Shown: piece by piece, positions 33,815 to 43,912 of the stretch
Numbering within the stretch: position 1 is the stretch's first letter
Layout of the letters: each line of letters opens with the position of its first letter
Assembly (NCBI RefSeq): GCF_004009905.1
Contig: NZ_ML136876.1
Location: forward strand, 1 to 64,000
Reading direction: 5' to 3'
From: Lactobacillus xujianguonis
GTDB taxonomy: Bacteria; Bacillota; Bacilli; Lactobacillales; Lactobacillaceae
Length of the DNA stretch: 64,000 bases
Notes under the pieces: model-generated
The model's input: the letters and a program-made list of their open reading frames with translations, nothing else
Database searches by the model: none
What the model was told of the DNA's origin: nothing
Made by a program: the position numbers and the translations under genes

Positions 33815-33853
33815 AACGAGCTTAACGTTGAACAACGTTACAAGCTCGTTTTT
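33815..33853. terminator. Bidirectional terminator
   Basis: AACGAGCTT pairs with AAGCTCGTTTTTT, with an inner AACGTTG/CAACGTT stem. It lies between the convergent RelB-like gene and rarA. Confidence 0.88.
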
Positions 33854-35166
33854 TACTGTTGATGATTTTCATGCCATTCTTTGATTTGTTCTAATCGCTT
33901 CTTAAAGCGAATTTCGTGTCCCTGTTCAGTAGGGAAATAATACTGGTGTCCAACCAAGTTATCAGGCATAGTTTGCATATTAGTCAGCTTATCAGCCGTA
34001 TCATGAGCATACTGATAGCCGGCACCATAGCCTTCATCCTTCATTAACTTAGTGACACCATTTCTAATCTGCAATGGCACCGGTTGATTCAAGGTATTTT
34101 TCACATCATCAGCCACCTTCATGGTTGCTTCATAAACGCCATTGGATTTAGGTGCTAATGACAGATAAATGACCAGTTCAGTTAAATGCACATTACATTC
34201 CGGCATCCCCAAGAACTGGCAAGCTTGAAAAACATTAATCGCTAGATTCAAGGCATTCATATCGGCTAAGCCAATATCTTCACTGGCAAAACGGACACAT
34301 CTTCGCGCAATATACAGTGGATCTTCGCCACCTTCTAGCATTCTCGTTAGCCAGTAAATTGCGGCATCAGTATCACTATTACGCATTGATTTATGCAAGG
34401 CGGAAATCAAATTATAGTGATCTTCGCCATCTTTATCATATTTCAGAGTTTTACCACCAAGAATTTGCGTTAACAAATCCTCTTCCAGTTGAACAGTCCC
34501 ATCTTTTTGAATAGTACTGTTTTCAACTAACATTTCTAGTGTATTCAAACTATTCCGGGCATCTCCATCCGCAAAAACTGCAATTTGCTTGAGAGTGTCC
34601 GCATCTAGCTTTAATTCTTGTTTAAAGCCCACTTTTAAGGCGCGCTGCAGTAATGAAATTATTTCCCGGGTACTTAACTGTTTCAAAACAAAAACACGGC
34701 AGCGAGACAATAAGGCCGAATTAACTTCAAATGATGGATTTTCCGTTGTAGCTCCAATTAAAACAATGGAACCATTCTCAACAAAGGGTAAAAAGGCGTC
34801 TTGTTGAGCCTTATTGAAACGATGAATTTCGTCCACAAAGACAATGGTCCGCTTGCCATAATCTGCATTCTTCTCTGCATCAGTCATGACTTTTTTGATA
34901 TCTTTAATCCCACTAGTCACTGCGGAAAAAGAAATAAAGTCTGACTTCGTGTGGGCAGCAATGACCCGTGCCAAGGTGGTTTTACCAACACCTGGCGGGC
35001 CCCATAAAATCATCGAAGGCACGCGATCCTGGTCAATCATTTCCCACAAGACTTTGCCTTGACCAATTAAGTGTTGCTGGCCCACAATTTCGTCTAAATT
35101 GCTCGGCCGCATCCGACTAGCTAATGGTTCATTATTCCGATTTGAAAAGAGTGATTCCTGCTTCAT
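33853..35166 (-). CDS. rarA: Replication-associated recombination protein A (AAA+ ATPase)
   Basis: 437 residues from the ATG at 35166; the ATG at 35172 overlaps the AAGGA site. AAA+ motifs: MILWGPPGVGKTTLARVIA (Walker A, about 50-68), IVFVDEIHRF (Walker B), GATTENPSFEVNSALLSRC (sensor 1 and arginine finger), then the MgsA C-terminal domain. RarA/MgsA acts at stalled replication forks together with SSB and RecA. It follows the phosphoesterase gene by 8 bases. Confidence 0.94.
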   Translation of the reverse strand: MKQESLFSNRNNEPLASRMRPSNLDEIVGQQHLIGQGKVLWEMIDQDRVPSMILWGPPGVGKTTLARVIAAHTKSDFISFSAVTSGIKDIKKVMTDAEKNADYGKRTIVFVDEIHRFNKAQQDAFLPFVENGSIVLIGATTENPSFEVNSALLSRCRVFVLKQLSTREIISLLQRALKVGFKQELKLDADTLKQIAVFADGDARNSLNTLEMLVENSTIQKDGTVQLEEDLLTQILGGKTLKYDKDGEDHYNLISALHKSMRNSDTDAAIYWLTRMLEGGEDPLYIARRCVRFASEDIGLADMNALNLAINVFQACQFLGMPECNVHLTELVIYLSLAPKSNGVYEATMKVADDVKNTLNQPVPLQIRNGVTKLMKDEGYGAGYQYAHDTADKLTNMQTMPDNLVGHQYYFPTEQGHEIRFKKRLEQIKEWHENHQQ

Positions 35167-35174
35167 ATCCATCC

Positions 35175-36032
35175 TTAATTCTTTAACGTGTTCTCATAAT
35201 TATAGACTTGCTTAACACTGCCATCTTTAGTTAAGACTACCACATTCCCATCATTATGCGGAAAACGAAGCGGGTCAGAATGAGAACCACCATCCGTAAA
35301 AATCCGCGCTGGTTCATGATCGTATTGAATTTGCCGCACTGGATTTAATAAAGAAGTATGCAAGACTGCTCCATTCTCATATTGACCAGTAATACCTGAA
35401 GTTGGTGTATGACCAGTAACGATCGTTTTCTTAGTTAAATTGTGAGCAAAGACTTGATCACTAACAGCTTGATACCAGTATTGCTGCCGAGCCCATAAGC
35501 GGTAAAAATCATAGGTGTATTGGTGATGATAAATATCTAATTCTGCGGCATAAGTTGTTGGATCATCATATTTTTCATCCGGACGCACACCTGCGTGGAC
35601 AAAAATATGCTTTGGCGTTTCATACATGATGGGAGTGGTTTTCAAGAATTGGTAATACTTACTTTGACGAACTTCTTCAGGACTTGCCTGATGTCCAAAA
35701 AGTTGCTTTAAAGTCTGATCGCCGCCGTTATAAAACCAAATGCCATCTTGGTGTTCTTGTTCATCAGCATAATTCAGCAGCATTTGTTCATGATTACCGC
35801 GAATAATGATTCCGCCACTTGCTTGGGCTGCCATTAAAAAGTCTAGAACTTCTTTTACATGGTCACGGCCATCGACATAATCACCACCAGCCACGAATTG
35901 GGCTTGCGGATAATCCTTTTGCGCTTTTTTAATCAAATCAAGGGTTTCAAGATTGCCATGAATATCGGAAATGAAAAGGTAATTACCGTGAAGTTGGTCA
36001 GTTTTTAGCGTTTTATTAATCAGGTTAGTCAC
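35175..36032 (-). CDS. Metallophosphoesterase (Ser/Thr protein phosphatase-like)
   Basis: 285 residues from GTG with a GGGAGG site. All metal-binding motifs are present: FISDIHGNLE, GGDYVDGRDH, RGNHEQML and VTGHTPTSG. The fold is that of bacterial PrpE/PP1-like and diadenosine tetraphosphatase-like phosphatases; the substrate cannot be told. Upstream of and probably co-transcribed with rarA. Confidence 0.88.
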   Translation of the reverse strand: MTNLINKTLKTDQLHGNYLFISDIHGNLETLDLIKKAQKDYPQAQFVAGGDYVDGRDHVKEVLDFLMAAQASGGIIIRGNHEQMLLNYADEQEHQDGIWFYNGGDQTLKQLFGHQASPEEVRQSKYYQFLKTTPIMYETPKHIFVHAGVRPDEKYDDPTTYAAELDIYHHQYTYDFYRLWARQQYWYQAVSDQVFAHNLTKKTIVTGHTPTSGITGQYENGAVLHTSLLNPVRQIQYDHEPARIFTDGGSHSDPLRFPHNDGNVVVLTKDGSVKQVYNYENTLKN

Positions 36033-36155
36033 TGGATTGCCTCCCTAAAAACTTTCAAAAATTAGCTGAAAATGATTATTTCTATCTGTTTTTCATATTT
36101 TACGCTATTCTACCGGAACTTTCCACGCTATTTTAAAGAAAACTGTAAAATAAAT

Positions 36156-36192
36156 TAAAAAGAGGCATCATTTTAGAAACGATACCTCTTTA
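36156..36192. terminator. Terminator of the LPXTG gene
   Basis: AAAGAGGCATC pairs with GATACCTCTTT (one G-T pair) around a short loop, with A and T runs outside. Confidence 0.8.
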
Positions 36193-36197
36193 CTTGC

Positions 36198-37310
36198 TTA
36201 TTTTTTCCGTTGTAGTTTGATCATTAAAGCACTCACACCTAATAAGAAAGCTAAGCCTAGCCAGAAGTAAACGGGATTGTGTGCATCCCCAGTTTGTGGC
36301 AAACTACGGCGTGAACGAGAATGACGTTCACTCTTGGCTGCAAAATCATCGATTGGATCATCACTCTCGTCTTTTTGTGAAGAGTGTCGGTTGGAACTTT
36401 CATAACGTTTATACTTGCTACTTGGTTGGTAAGTAAAATGCTTGCTTTTAGTCTGCTTAGTAGCTGCCGGCTGATCTGCAGTCGCAGTCGTTAAAGCTGC
36501 TTGTTTGTTTTTGGTTTGATCACCAAGTTTGATCTTTTCGTCCTTTGTCTTATCGTCTAAGCTCTGATCTACCTTATGGTCTTCAACTTTGATTTTCCAA
36601 TCATCAGTTTTCGTTTTATCTTTTTCAGTTGCAAGTTCTTTTTTATCTAATTCGGCTAAAGGCTTTTTAGCATTAAAGTAAGTCAAAAATTCTTTCATTG
36701 CCCGTAACATGAAGGCATCCATCCAACTATTTGCTGCTTCTTGTTGGTCATCATTTTTCGCATTAGTTTTTTTAGCCTTTTGATCCAGTTGCGTTAATAA
36801 ATCATCAGCTACAACATACTTAACTTGAACTCGATTTACTGGATTTTTCTCTTCTTCAGCCAAGATAGTGCGATATTTTAGGGTAACTTGCTTACCGCTT
36901 ATCTCATCTTGGGCAAAAACTAAATGGATTTCATTACTCGTTACTGCGGCTTTAGTCTTAGGAAAAGCCTTTTTAAATTCACTTAAGCTATACTGCTCTT
37001 CGTCCACTTGAAAAACCGCACTACCAGTCTTAAGAGCTTGCTCTTCAGGAATCATAATCTTAACGTCAACGTTGCCCCAGAGTTTACGCTTCTTAAAGTC
37101 AAAATTTGCAGTCCATTCCGCAATATCCGCTGTAATTAACTGCCCATGTAAATCACCATTACCAACAGCTTCTTTCGCAATAATTTCAGTCGAAGCTTGG
37201 TCATCCGCCTGCACTTTAGGCGCTGTCAAAACCAGATTCAATCCCAAAACAATGATTAAAATCGCCCACTTAATTAAGAGCGAGTGATTACTTTTTTGCA
37301 TTTGCTTCAT
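36198..37310 (-). CDS. LPXTG cell-wall-anchored surface protein
   Basis: About 370 residues from the ATG at 37310 (GAGGAAG site); the frame extends upstream but without a start signal. Signal peptide (WAILIIVLGLNLVLTAPKVQA), a folded N-terminal region to about residue 185, a Lys/Asp/Gln-rich linker, then the sortase motif LPQTG, a hydrophobic helix and the basic tail KLQRKK. The folded region (HGQLITADIAEWTANFDFKK onward) has a beta-rich look somewhat like NEAT domains but I cannot confirm one. It is covalently linked to peptidoglycan by sortase A; the ligand is unknown. Confidence 0.82.
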   Translation of the reverse strand: MKQMQKSNHSLLIKWAILIIVLGLNLVLTAPKVQADDQASTEIIAKEAVGNGDLHGQLITADIAEWTANFDFKKRKLWGNVDVKIMIPEEQALKTGSAVFQVDEEQYSLSEFKKAFPKTKAAVTSNEIHLVFAQDEISGKQVTLKYRTILAEEEKNPVNRVQVKYVVADDLLTQLDQKAKKTNAKNDDQQEAANSWMDAFMLRAMKEFLTYFNAKKPLAELDKKELATEKDKTKTDDWKIKVEDHKVDQSLDDKTKDEKIKLGDQTKNKQAALTTATADQPAATKQTKSKHFTYQPSSKYKRYESSNRHSSQKDESDDPIDDFAAKSERHSRSRRSLPQTGDAHNPVYFWLGLAFLLGVSALMIKLQRKK

Positions 37311-37495
37311 TCGTTCTTCCTCACTTAAAACGATGTCGTTTAATTTAGGATTGTGCACAAAACTTTTTCGCCAATAAATATACCGACTCCTGCAGCCCGC
37401 GTCAACTGCCATTTTTGGCTTTAGGCCAAGCATCCTCAGAGCAAATTTGAGTCCGATAATTCTTCACGCACACGAAAATTTTTGCAAAAAAATTA

Positions 37496-37530
37496 AAAAG
37501 CACCTGAAAAATTCTCATTTCTCAGATGCT
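37496..37530. terminator. Terminator after the 153-aa hypothetical gene
   Basis: AAGCACCTGA pairs with TCAGATGCTT around an AT-rich loop; A-run on one side, T-run on the minus strand. Confidence 0.75.
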
Positions 37531-37991
37531 TACTTACGCAAATGATAAACTTTGCCCCGCACTTTTCCTAGTGAACGTTGCCAATGCTTAATTTGCTTTT
37601 GTTTTAATTCATTATGCCAATATCGTAAAGCCACCCAAATTGCCAAGCGGTTATACCAAGTATAATCATGCTTTAAATAATTATAGGCACTCTTAAAATT
37701 GAGCAAATGCTCAGGGGTGACAAACTGATTGCGCGTCCAATTACTACCCGGCGTTCCATGATGGGAAACACTAACTTCAAGAATCTTGCCCACTGTTAGC
37801 CGGGCTCGATTGTTCTTATATTCCGTTGTTGCGACTGTAATATAATTGTTAATCAACTCATTTTTCCAAAAACGATTCTGCTTTTTCTCGATCAAAATTG
37901 CCTTGCGCAATACGCGACTGATGCAATACCAACTCTGCGTCCCATCCGTAAATTCAAGTTTGCACCAAATATAAGTCTTCTGCCGCGCCAT
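37530..37991 (-). CDS. Hypothetical basic protein (153 aa)
   Basis: The ATG at 37991 is 8 bases from AAGGGGA; the longer frame from 38042 lacks a site. A Trp/Lys/Arg-rich soluble protein (for example HDYTWYNRLAIWVALRYWHN) with predicted mixed alpha/beta structure. I do not recognise the family. It is a single-gene unit bounded by terminators. Confidence 0.65.
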   Translation of the reverse strand: MARQKTYIWCKLEFTDGTQSWYCISRVLRKAILIEKKQNRFWKNELINNYITVATTEYKNNRARLTVGKILEVSVSHHGTPGSNWTRNQFVTPEHLLNFKSAYNYLKHDYTWYNRLAIWVALRYWHNELKQKQIKHWQRSLGKVRGKVYHLRK

Positions 37992-38106
37992 GTTTTTCAT
38001 CCCCTTTTTTCGGCTAATTAATATTAAAACATTAACCGGCATTTTTTAGTACTATTTTTCACCAAAAAACCTGATAATTACCAAGTTGGCAATCATCAGG
38101 TCTTAA

Positions 38107-38394
38107 TTATTCATCTGTTTCTAGTTTTTTACTTTTGTCTTCTAAGTGAACGCGAGGGAATTCCGTCTTTTGCTTTGCGCGATCTTCGTCTTTTAATTGA
38201 CTAGCATCAAGTTCAGCTTGTGCATCATCGCCAACTCCTTGAGGAGCATTGAGACGTAAAATTTCTTGCTTTTCTTCAGCCTTTTTAGCCATCTTCTTCA
38301 TGACCATCTTGGTTCCAACGATGGCGGCTGCGGTTACTGCTCCGGCAGCAGTAGCGGCAATTCCGATAATGCTAAGTGTATTTAATTTCTTCAT
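38107..38394 (-). CDS. Small membrane-anchored acidic protein (95 aa)
   Basis: One N-terminal membrane helix (LSIIGIAATAAGAVTAAAIV) is followed by a charged tail rich in Glu, Asp and Lys. Layout resembles YtxH-like or general-stress membrane proteins. A perfect-looking terminator (CCTGATAATT/CAATCATCAGG, 38066-38105) follows. It shares its plan with the 82-residue protein at 41028. Confidence 0.7.
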   Translation of the reverse strand: MKKLNTLSIIGIAATAAGAVTAAAIVGTKMVMKKMAKKAEEKQEILRLNAPQGVGDDAQAELDASQLKDEDRAKQKTEFPRVHLEDKSKKLETDE

Positions 38395-38471
38395 GGATAA
38401 ACACCTCTATCTTTTTTAGTTCTTTACCCACAATTATACTGGCAAACCTCATAGAAAAGCCGCTAGACGAC

Positions 38472-40250
38472 TCAGCCTTGATGATTCTTTTTAAAATCTT
38501 TAATTATTTGCATCATGACCTTACCGTAACGCTCCATTTTGGCTTGACCAACCCCACTAATTTCTAAAAATTCATCTTCAGTGGTGGGTAATTCTGCGGT
38601 CATTTCTCTTAAAGAACGATCATTAAAAATCATAAAAGCTGGTACTTTTTGCTCTTTAGCCAGTTCTAACCGTTTTTCCTTCAAAAGGGCAAATAAGCCG
38701 TTATCAGCATTTTCTTGTCGAACCTGGCTAACTTCTTGTGGCTGACGCCGGAATACCTGTTGCTTGCCATCAAGCACATCCCAGCCCTTGTTAGTGACAT
38801 GAACTACCGGATATTGGTCACCAACTTGTTCCAGATAACCATTTGCGACCAAATAATTTATTAAACTAATGGCTTCATTTTGCGGCATTTTCAAACTATC
38901 ATAATGATCTAATTGCTCAGCATCTAGTTCTTTCATCCGTTGATTTTTAGAGCCAACCGCCACTTGCGCCACAATATTTTTACCAAAACGGCCATCTAAT
39001 TCATAAACAACCGCAATTACTTTTTTAGCAGTTTGGGTGATGTCCATTAATTCTCGTTTATCAAGACAATTGGAGCATTTGCCACAAGGCGGGCAATCTT
39101 GACCAAAATAGCGCACGATAAATTGTTGCAGGCACTCTGAAGTGTTCGCATACTGAGTGATCTTTGCTAATTTTGTGTATTGGACCTTTTGGTACTTTTC
39201 ATCAGCATCAGAATTTTCAATAAACCAGCGATAAGTTCTTAAATCTCCTGGCTTGTAGAGCATCACTGCCTCACACGGATCCCCGTCTCGGCCAGCCCGG
39301 CCAGCTTCTTGATAATAAGATTCCAGATTGCGAGCACTGTTAGCATGAATGACAAAGCGAACATTACTTTTATCAATCCCCATGCCAAAAGCATTCGTCG
39401 CTACAATTACTTGAACTTGGTCAAATTGAAAAGCATCCTGTACCTGCGCACGTTCGTCAGCTGGTAAGCCACCATGATAAGCGGCAACCGAGATTCCTTT
39501 TTTAGCTAAATAATTAGTTAAATCTTCCACTTTCTTGCGGGTGTTGGTGTAAACAATCCCTGCTTCATCCTGATGATTATGAATATATTTATAAATATAT
39601 AGATTATTATCCTTAGGTGAATTAACCACTGAGAAACTCAGATTAGGCCGCGCGAAAGAAGTAATTACGCGATTTTCTTTAGGGATTGCTAACTGGTTAG
39701 CAATATCATCTTGAACAGCTGGCGTCGCTGTAGCTGTTAACGCTAAAATGTTAGGTTGACTCTTTAAAGCTTTAATCCCAGCCATAATTTGCCGGTAGGC
39801 TGGACGAAAATCGTGTCCCCACTGCGAGATACAGTGGGCTTCATCAACAGCTACCAATGAGATATCTAAGAAATTCAACTGGTAGCGGAAATAATCCATG
39901 GCTAAACGCTCAGGAGTCACATACAAGAGTTTAATTTTGCCTTCATAAGCTTGGCGCAAAATGGGATTAACCTCTTCTTGTGGAGTAGCTGAATTTAAGG
40001 CGGCAGCTTCAATGCCGTTTTGATGTAAAGAATCAATCTGATCTTTCATCAATGAAATTAATGGTGAAATCACCAAGGTTACTCCGGGATTAACTAAGGC
40101 CGGTACTTGGTAGCAAAGTGATTTTCCCGCTCCCGTTGGCATGACCGCTAAGACATTTTGCCCTTCTAAAACTAAGTCAATGACTTTTTCTTGACCGGGT
40201 CTGAAATTCGAGTATCCAAAAGTGTTTTTTAAGACTGTGTGTGGATTAAG
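38472..40250 (-). CDS. recQ: ATP-dependent DNA helicase RecQ
   Basis: 592 residues from the ATG at 40250 (GGGAGAAAAC site). Helicase motifs: MPTGAGKSLCYQVPAL (Walker A), VDEAHCISQWGHDFRP (motif II, DEAH), then motif VI QEAGRAGRDGDPCEAVMLY. A four-Cys zinc site follows (CLQQF, then CPPCGKCSNC), then RQC and a C-terminal HRDC domain. It unwinds DNA 3' to 5' in recombination and fork repair. Confidence 0.94.
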   Translation of the reverse strand, partial: LNPHTVLKNTFGYSNFRPGQEKVIDLVLEGQNVLAVMPTGAGKSLCYQVPALVNPGVTLVISPLISLMKDQIDSLHQNGIEAAALNSATPQEEVNPILRQAYEGKIKLLYVTPERLAMDYFRYQLNFLDISLVAVDEAHCISQWGHDFRPAYRQIMAGIKALKSQPNILALTATATPAVQDDIANQLAIPKENRVITSFARPNLSFSVVNSPKDNNLYIYKYIHNHQDEAGIVYTNTRKKVEDLTNYLAKKGISVAAYHGGLPADERAQVQDAFQFDQVQVIVATNAFGMGIDKSNVRFVIHANSARNLESYYQEAGRAGRDGDPCEAVMLYKPGDLRTYRWFIENSDADEKYQKVQYTKLAKITQYANTSECLQQFIVRYFGQDCPPCGKCSNCLDKRELMDITQTAKKVIAVVYELDGRFGKNIVAQVAVGSKNQRMKELDAEQLDHYDSLKMPQNEAISLINYLVANGYLEQVGDQYPVVHVTNKGWDVLDGKQQVFRRQPQEVSQVRQENADNGLFALLKEKRLELAKEQKVPAFMIFNDRSLREMTAELPTTEDEFLEISGVGQAKMERYGKVMMQIIKDFKKNHQG

Positions 40251-40440
40251 CATGTTTTCTCCCAAAAACGTTATTATACCGGCTTTTATGGCCATGTTTC
40301 ACGATGCTGAATTGATAAGTCTTTTATTTTAAGAAATGTAATCGGCTTCAGTATCTTAATTTATGTTTCATTGCCATAATTTGGACCGTATAAATCAAAT
40401 TATACTTTGCTCTGCTAATGCAAACAAGTGAGTGGTAAGA

Positions 40441-40473
40441 AAAAAGCAGGCGAAAATCATTCGCCTGCAAATT
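40441..40473. terminator. Terminator of the nitroreductase gene
   Basis: AAGCAGGCGAA pairs with TTCGCCTGC, T-run on the minus strand. Confidence 0.8.
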
Positions 40474-40493
40474 ATTTTCTATTGTTTAAAAAA

Positions 40494-40979
40494 CTACTTA
40501 ATGACCACTTGATAGCGCTGGGAGCGGTCCTCTAACTTTGGCTGATCAGCGGCTTTGCCTACACAAACAATGACCGTTGCGTCAAAGCCGGTGGTAATGC
40601 CTAACTTTTCTTTCAAATCAGGATAACTGTTTAATTGTGAAGCCCCTGACATAATGTAGACCGAACCTAAGCCTAACTCAGTTGCTTCAATCATGACATT
40701 TTCAGCAGCAACTGAAGCATTGCGTTCGCCAAAATTATTGCCCTTCTTCGTGCTAATCACAAATAAAAGCGGAGCCCCGTAGCAGGAATTATTAGTCTTA
40801 CTCTCTACTTCCGCCCGTAAAGCCGGATCAACAATTACACTCGCCTGCATGACCGAAGCTTGGTGCATCCCGCAAGGTGCAGCTTGAAAGGCCGCAATTA
40901 ACTTTTTAATCTCTTCTTGCGTTACCGGCAGTGACATAAACTTTCTGATAGCTCTTCTTGCAATTACTGGATCTTCCAT
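40494..40979 (-). CDS. Nitroreductase-family protein
   Basis: 161 residues, at the short end of the family. FMN-binding signature RRAIRKFMSLPVTQEEIKKL at the N-terminus and GLGSVYIMSG near residue 105 match the NADH-oxidase/nitroreductase fold; members are FMN dimers that reduce quinones, nitro compounds or flavins with NAD(P)H. The substrate is not predictable. Single gene with its own terminator. Confidence 0.82.
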   Translation of the reverse strand: MEDPVIARRAIRKFMSLPVTQEEIKKLIAAFQAAPCGMHQASVMQASVIVDPALRAEVESKTNNSCYGAPLLFVISTKKGNNFGERNASVAAENVMIEATELGLGSVYIMSGASQLNSYPDLKEKLGITTGFDATVIVCVGKAADQPKLEDRSQRYQVVIK

Positions 40980-41027
40980 CGAAATCCTCCTAACAAAAAA
41001 GCTCCCACTTAAGGGAGCAAAAACATT

Positions 41028-41276
41028 CTAATATTCTTCAGGAACATAGCCGTGGTTGATTGCGTCAGCCTTAAGATCGGTTACATCATCATCTTTTTCA
41101 TCTTCAGTATTTTCAGTACTTTCAACATTTTTTTCTTCATAGACTGGTGAAACGCCGCGATCTTTTTCTGCTTCTTCGGTTTCTTCAGTACTATTCTTAT
41201 CTAAAAATACTTTAGTGGCAACACCAGCTGCTACAGCGGCAGTGACAGCCCCAAGTCCAAACATCCATTTTTTCAT
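41028..41276 (-). CDS. Small membrane-anchored acidic protein (82 aa)
   Basis: One membrane helix (MFGLGAVTAAVAAGVATKVF) and a very acidic tail with many Glu-Asp-Thr residues, ending HGYVPEEY. Same plan as the protein at 38107. It follows the nitroreductase gene on the same strand after a short gap. Function unknown. Confidence 0.65.
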   Translation of the reverse strand: MKKWMFGLGAVTAAVAAGVATKVFLDKNSTEETEEAEKDRGVSPVYEEKNVESTENTEDEKDDDVTDLKADAINHGYVPEEY

Positions 41277-41367
41277 ATTAACACCTCATTTTATAAAATT
41301 ATAAATCCGCTTTCATCACAATCATTATACGGCATTTAGCAATTTATTTTTACTATTTCGGCTTCTT

Positions 41368-42464
41368 TTAAACTTTTTCGTTCATCAACGCCACTAAACA
41401 GATGAGAGTTGCATCATAATAGTTATCTTTTGGCAAACCATCAGTAAAATGATGTTGCTCACTTAAAAAGAGCTGATCATAACTTTGATTGCGATAATGA
41501 TTAACTGCGTAAAAAACAGGCGCACTAAAACTACCAATTGTTTTAGCGTTGATCACTTCTCCGTTTAAGGTATAGCCTGAAGCTAGCGGCACATGCTTAC
41601 TGAAGAAGCTCAGCATCCGGCGCAAGATCTGCTCTGATAACTTATCCTGACTATCTGCCAGTAGCATTGGTACTCGGCAAGCATTGGCTGAATAAGCGCC
41701 ATCATAAGCAGTCGCCACCGTGTTAGCTTTAACTGGCTTGGCCTTACCCTTCTTAACCCAAGCAAAATCAGGAACCAAACCTGAAGAATTGCTTTTGCTC
41801 AGCTGATCTAGCCGCTTAAGCATTTTTTGCTTGATTACCAGCCACTTGCGCTCACCAGTAAATTGGTAAAACTGCGTAAAAACCGCTGGCATCACGTCTG
41901 AGGTCCGCATCAAATCATAATACTTTGATTTAGCTGTAGCCCAATTCCCAACGGTTAGGATCTTTTCTCGAGCGTTATATTCATACTTCAAAATATCAGC
42001 TAACAATCTCCGCGCTTGCCGCGCATATTCTTTTTTCTGCGGCCACAAGCGGTAAGCCTGGATCAAGGCTTGCGCCACCATTAAGTCCCCATCAGTCGCA
42101 CTACTATCCGCATCTTTGCCAGCCACTTGCCGCCAACTTAAGAGCTGCGTTCCAGGCAAACGATGGTTTAAATAATACTCATAGAATTGCTGGAACTGTT
42201 TTTGGTCAGTTAATCCCTTTTTAGCAGCTAGCACACTAATTAACATCCCGTAACCTTGTCCTCTGACAGAACTACCGGTTTAGTTGCCTGCGGCGTAGTA
42301 TCAACAAAGGCCTGCTCGCCCTTCTTTCTTAAATATATCCGTTGCCAATCTTGGTAGATCTGCGCCTGTGTTTCTTGATTGTTAGAAAAACGCACGTAAG
42401 TCATTATGACGCAGAACAAGATTAGGATCGTAACGAAAATGGTAATATATCTTTTCTGTTTCAT
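41368..42464 (-). pseudogene. GH8 family glycoside hydrolase, frameshifted
   Basis: The N-terminal part (42240-42464) has a membrane anchor (ITIFVTILILFCVIMTYV) and reads to VVLSE, then shifts frame. The rest (41368-42246) continues in another frame as GQGYGMLISVLAAKKGL to a complete GH8 barrel (DGDLMVAQALIQAYRLWP, DGAYSANACRVP). Joining the frames restores the GH8 signature SEGQGYGM, so one base appears lost at about 42257-42265, exactly at the codon of the catalytic Glu. Family: endoglucanase/BcsZ/PssZ/YdaJ-type hydrolases that trim exopolysaccharides. Either a real mutation or, less likely, a sequencing error. Confidence 0.85.
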
Positions 42465-42465
42465 C

Positions 42466-43773
42466 TTAGTCTGAAAATCTCTTTGTCTTTACCCATTTGG
42501 TAGTTTTACGTTTAAAAATCCGGTCGCCCATAACGGAAAAAACTGCACGCAAAGAAACCGCAATAAACAATTGCGAATAAGTGAAGTAAGCTACTAATGA
42601 CAGCCAAATCTGCCCATTTGTCGTCTGACCAAATTGCGTTGCAGTCGCGGTATTAATTTGCAAAATGTACAACATAATCATCAAGAGCCAATTAAACAGC
42701 AATACTTGCGCTAACAGAATACTGTTGGTTGAAAGCGTAAATGGAATTTGTAAAGCAGGATTCCAGAAACTGCCAAGCCAAAAGATCAAATTGGCAAAAA
42801 AGATGATATCTGATAAGACAACGGCCTTAGTAAACCAGAAAAATGTGCTGGCATAATACAGCGTTTCTAGTTTAACCCGCCAATTAGTATCATCGAATAA
42901 GTGCTTTAAGTTAGTAATGACGACTTCATAATTGCCTTTAGCCCAGCGCAAACGCTGATAATAATAGTCTCGAACGTGCTCTGGTTCTTGTTCATAAGCT
43001 TCTGAGTTATAGGCTAAAGCAATCAGCTTTCCAGAACCCATAATTTTGAAAGCCAAATCTGTATCTTCTGTTAGGGCACCATCACGCCAGCCATTAATTG
43101 ATCTGACATAGTCAGTATTGATAATGAAGTTAGTACCAGGAATGCTACCAATTTTGAACAACTCCCAGATACCGCAATGTCGAATTCGTTGCGTAACCAA
43201 AATCTCTTGGTTGATACACTTTGTTAAGAAATTTTGATTAGCATTCCGAGTTTTATTACGTCCATAGACCGCAACATACCGGTCCGGATTTTCCAATAGT
43301 TTTTGGACTAAAAAGTACAAGGCATTCTCTTCCGGCATCGCATCAGCATCATAAACTGCTAAATATTCACCATGGGCAATTTTCAAGGCATCATTTAGAA
43401 CACCTGCCTTACCACCACTGCCAGTCCGCTCAATAACTTGGGCGTGATAATTTTGATATTTTGTCTTGTTAAAAACTCGACGCACTTCTTAAGCAGTTTT
43501 GTCACTACAATTATCAGCAAAGATTAACACTTCTAGTTTATCTGCTGGATAATTCAAGTTAAGTATTGCCTCGGCTGTCTTGGCAATGACCAACTTTTCA
43601 TTGTGCGCTGGAACCACAATTGTTACTTGCGGATAGCGTTTAAGGGGCTCAATTTTGACACTAACTTTACTATGCTTTAGCCAAAACTTAACTGCTCCAG
43701 CCAAAGTTACTAGCGACATTAACAGTGAAAACCAAATGGAAATTAAGGTAATGATTTGAACTGCATCACTCAT
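42466..43773 (-). pseudogene. GT2 processive glycosyltransferase with in-frame stop
   Basis: Membrane-bound GT2 of the BcsA/YdaM/PssC type. Start at the ATG 43773 (GAGGA at 9 bases). The N-terminal helix and first catalytic part (VTIVVPAHNEKLVIAKTAEA, FADNCSDKTA) end at a TAA (complement of 43489-43491). The same frame resumes at once as EVRRVFNKTKYQNYHAQVIE and continues with YLAVYDADAMPEENALYFLV, TEDTDLAFKI, QRLRWAKGN and four C-terminal membrane segments. Apart from this one nonsense codon the gene is complete (about 436 codons). It is one base from the GH8 start. It would polymerise an exopolysaccharide. Confidence 0.85.
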
Positions 43774-43912
43774 CTTGATCATTCCTCTTATTTTTCATCA
43801 TCGTCTTTTCAACATTGAAATAAATTTTTAAAGCGCAAAAGAAAATAATGATAAAGCTGATCACAAAGATCGTCGAAATGATCAAACTGAGGGTGTAAAA
43901 ACTCTCGATCAA
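43766..43912 (-). CDS. Small membrane protein in the polysaccharide operon (48 aa)
   Basis: Starts at TTG overlapping the stop of the upstream GGDEF-like gene (TTGA) and its own stop overlaps the start region of the GT2 gene, so it is translationally coupled on both sides. One membrane helix (LIISTIFVISFIIIFFCALK) and a basic/acidic tail. Small subunits in this position are seen in related ydaJKLMN/pss operons, but I cannot match it to one. Confidence 0.6.
   Translation of the reverse strand: MIESFYTLSLIISTIFVISFIIIFFCALKIYFNVEKTMMKNKRNDQDE

Noticed and set aside
36198-37310. NEAT heme-binding domain in the LPXTG protein
   Set aside because: The expected Tyr-rich heme motif (YxxxY) near the end of the domain is not seen.
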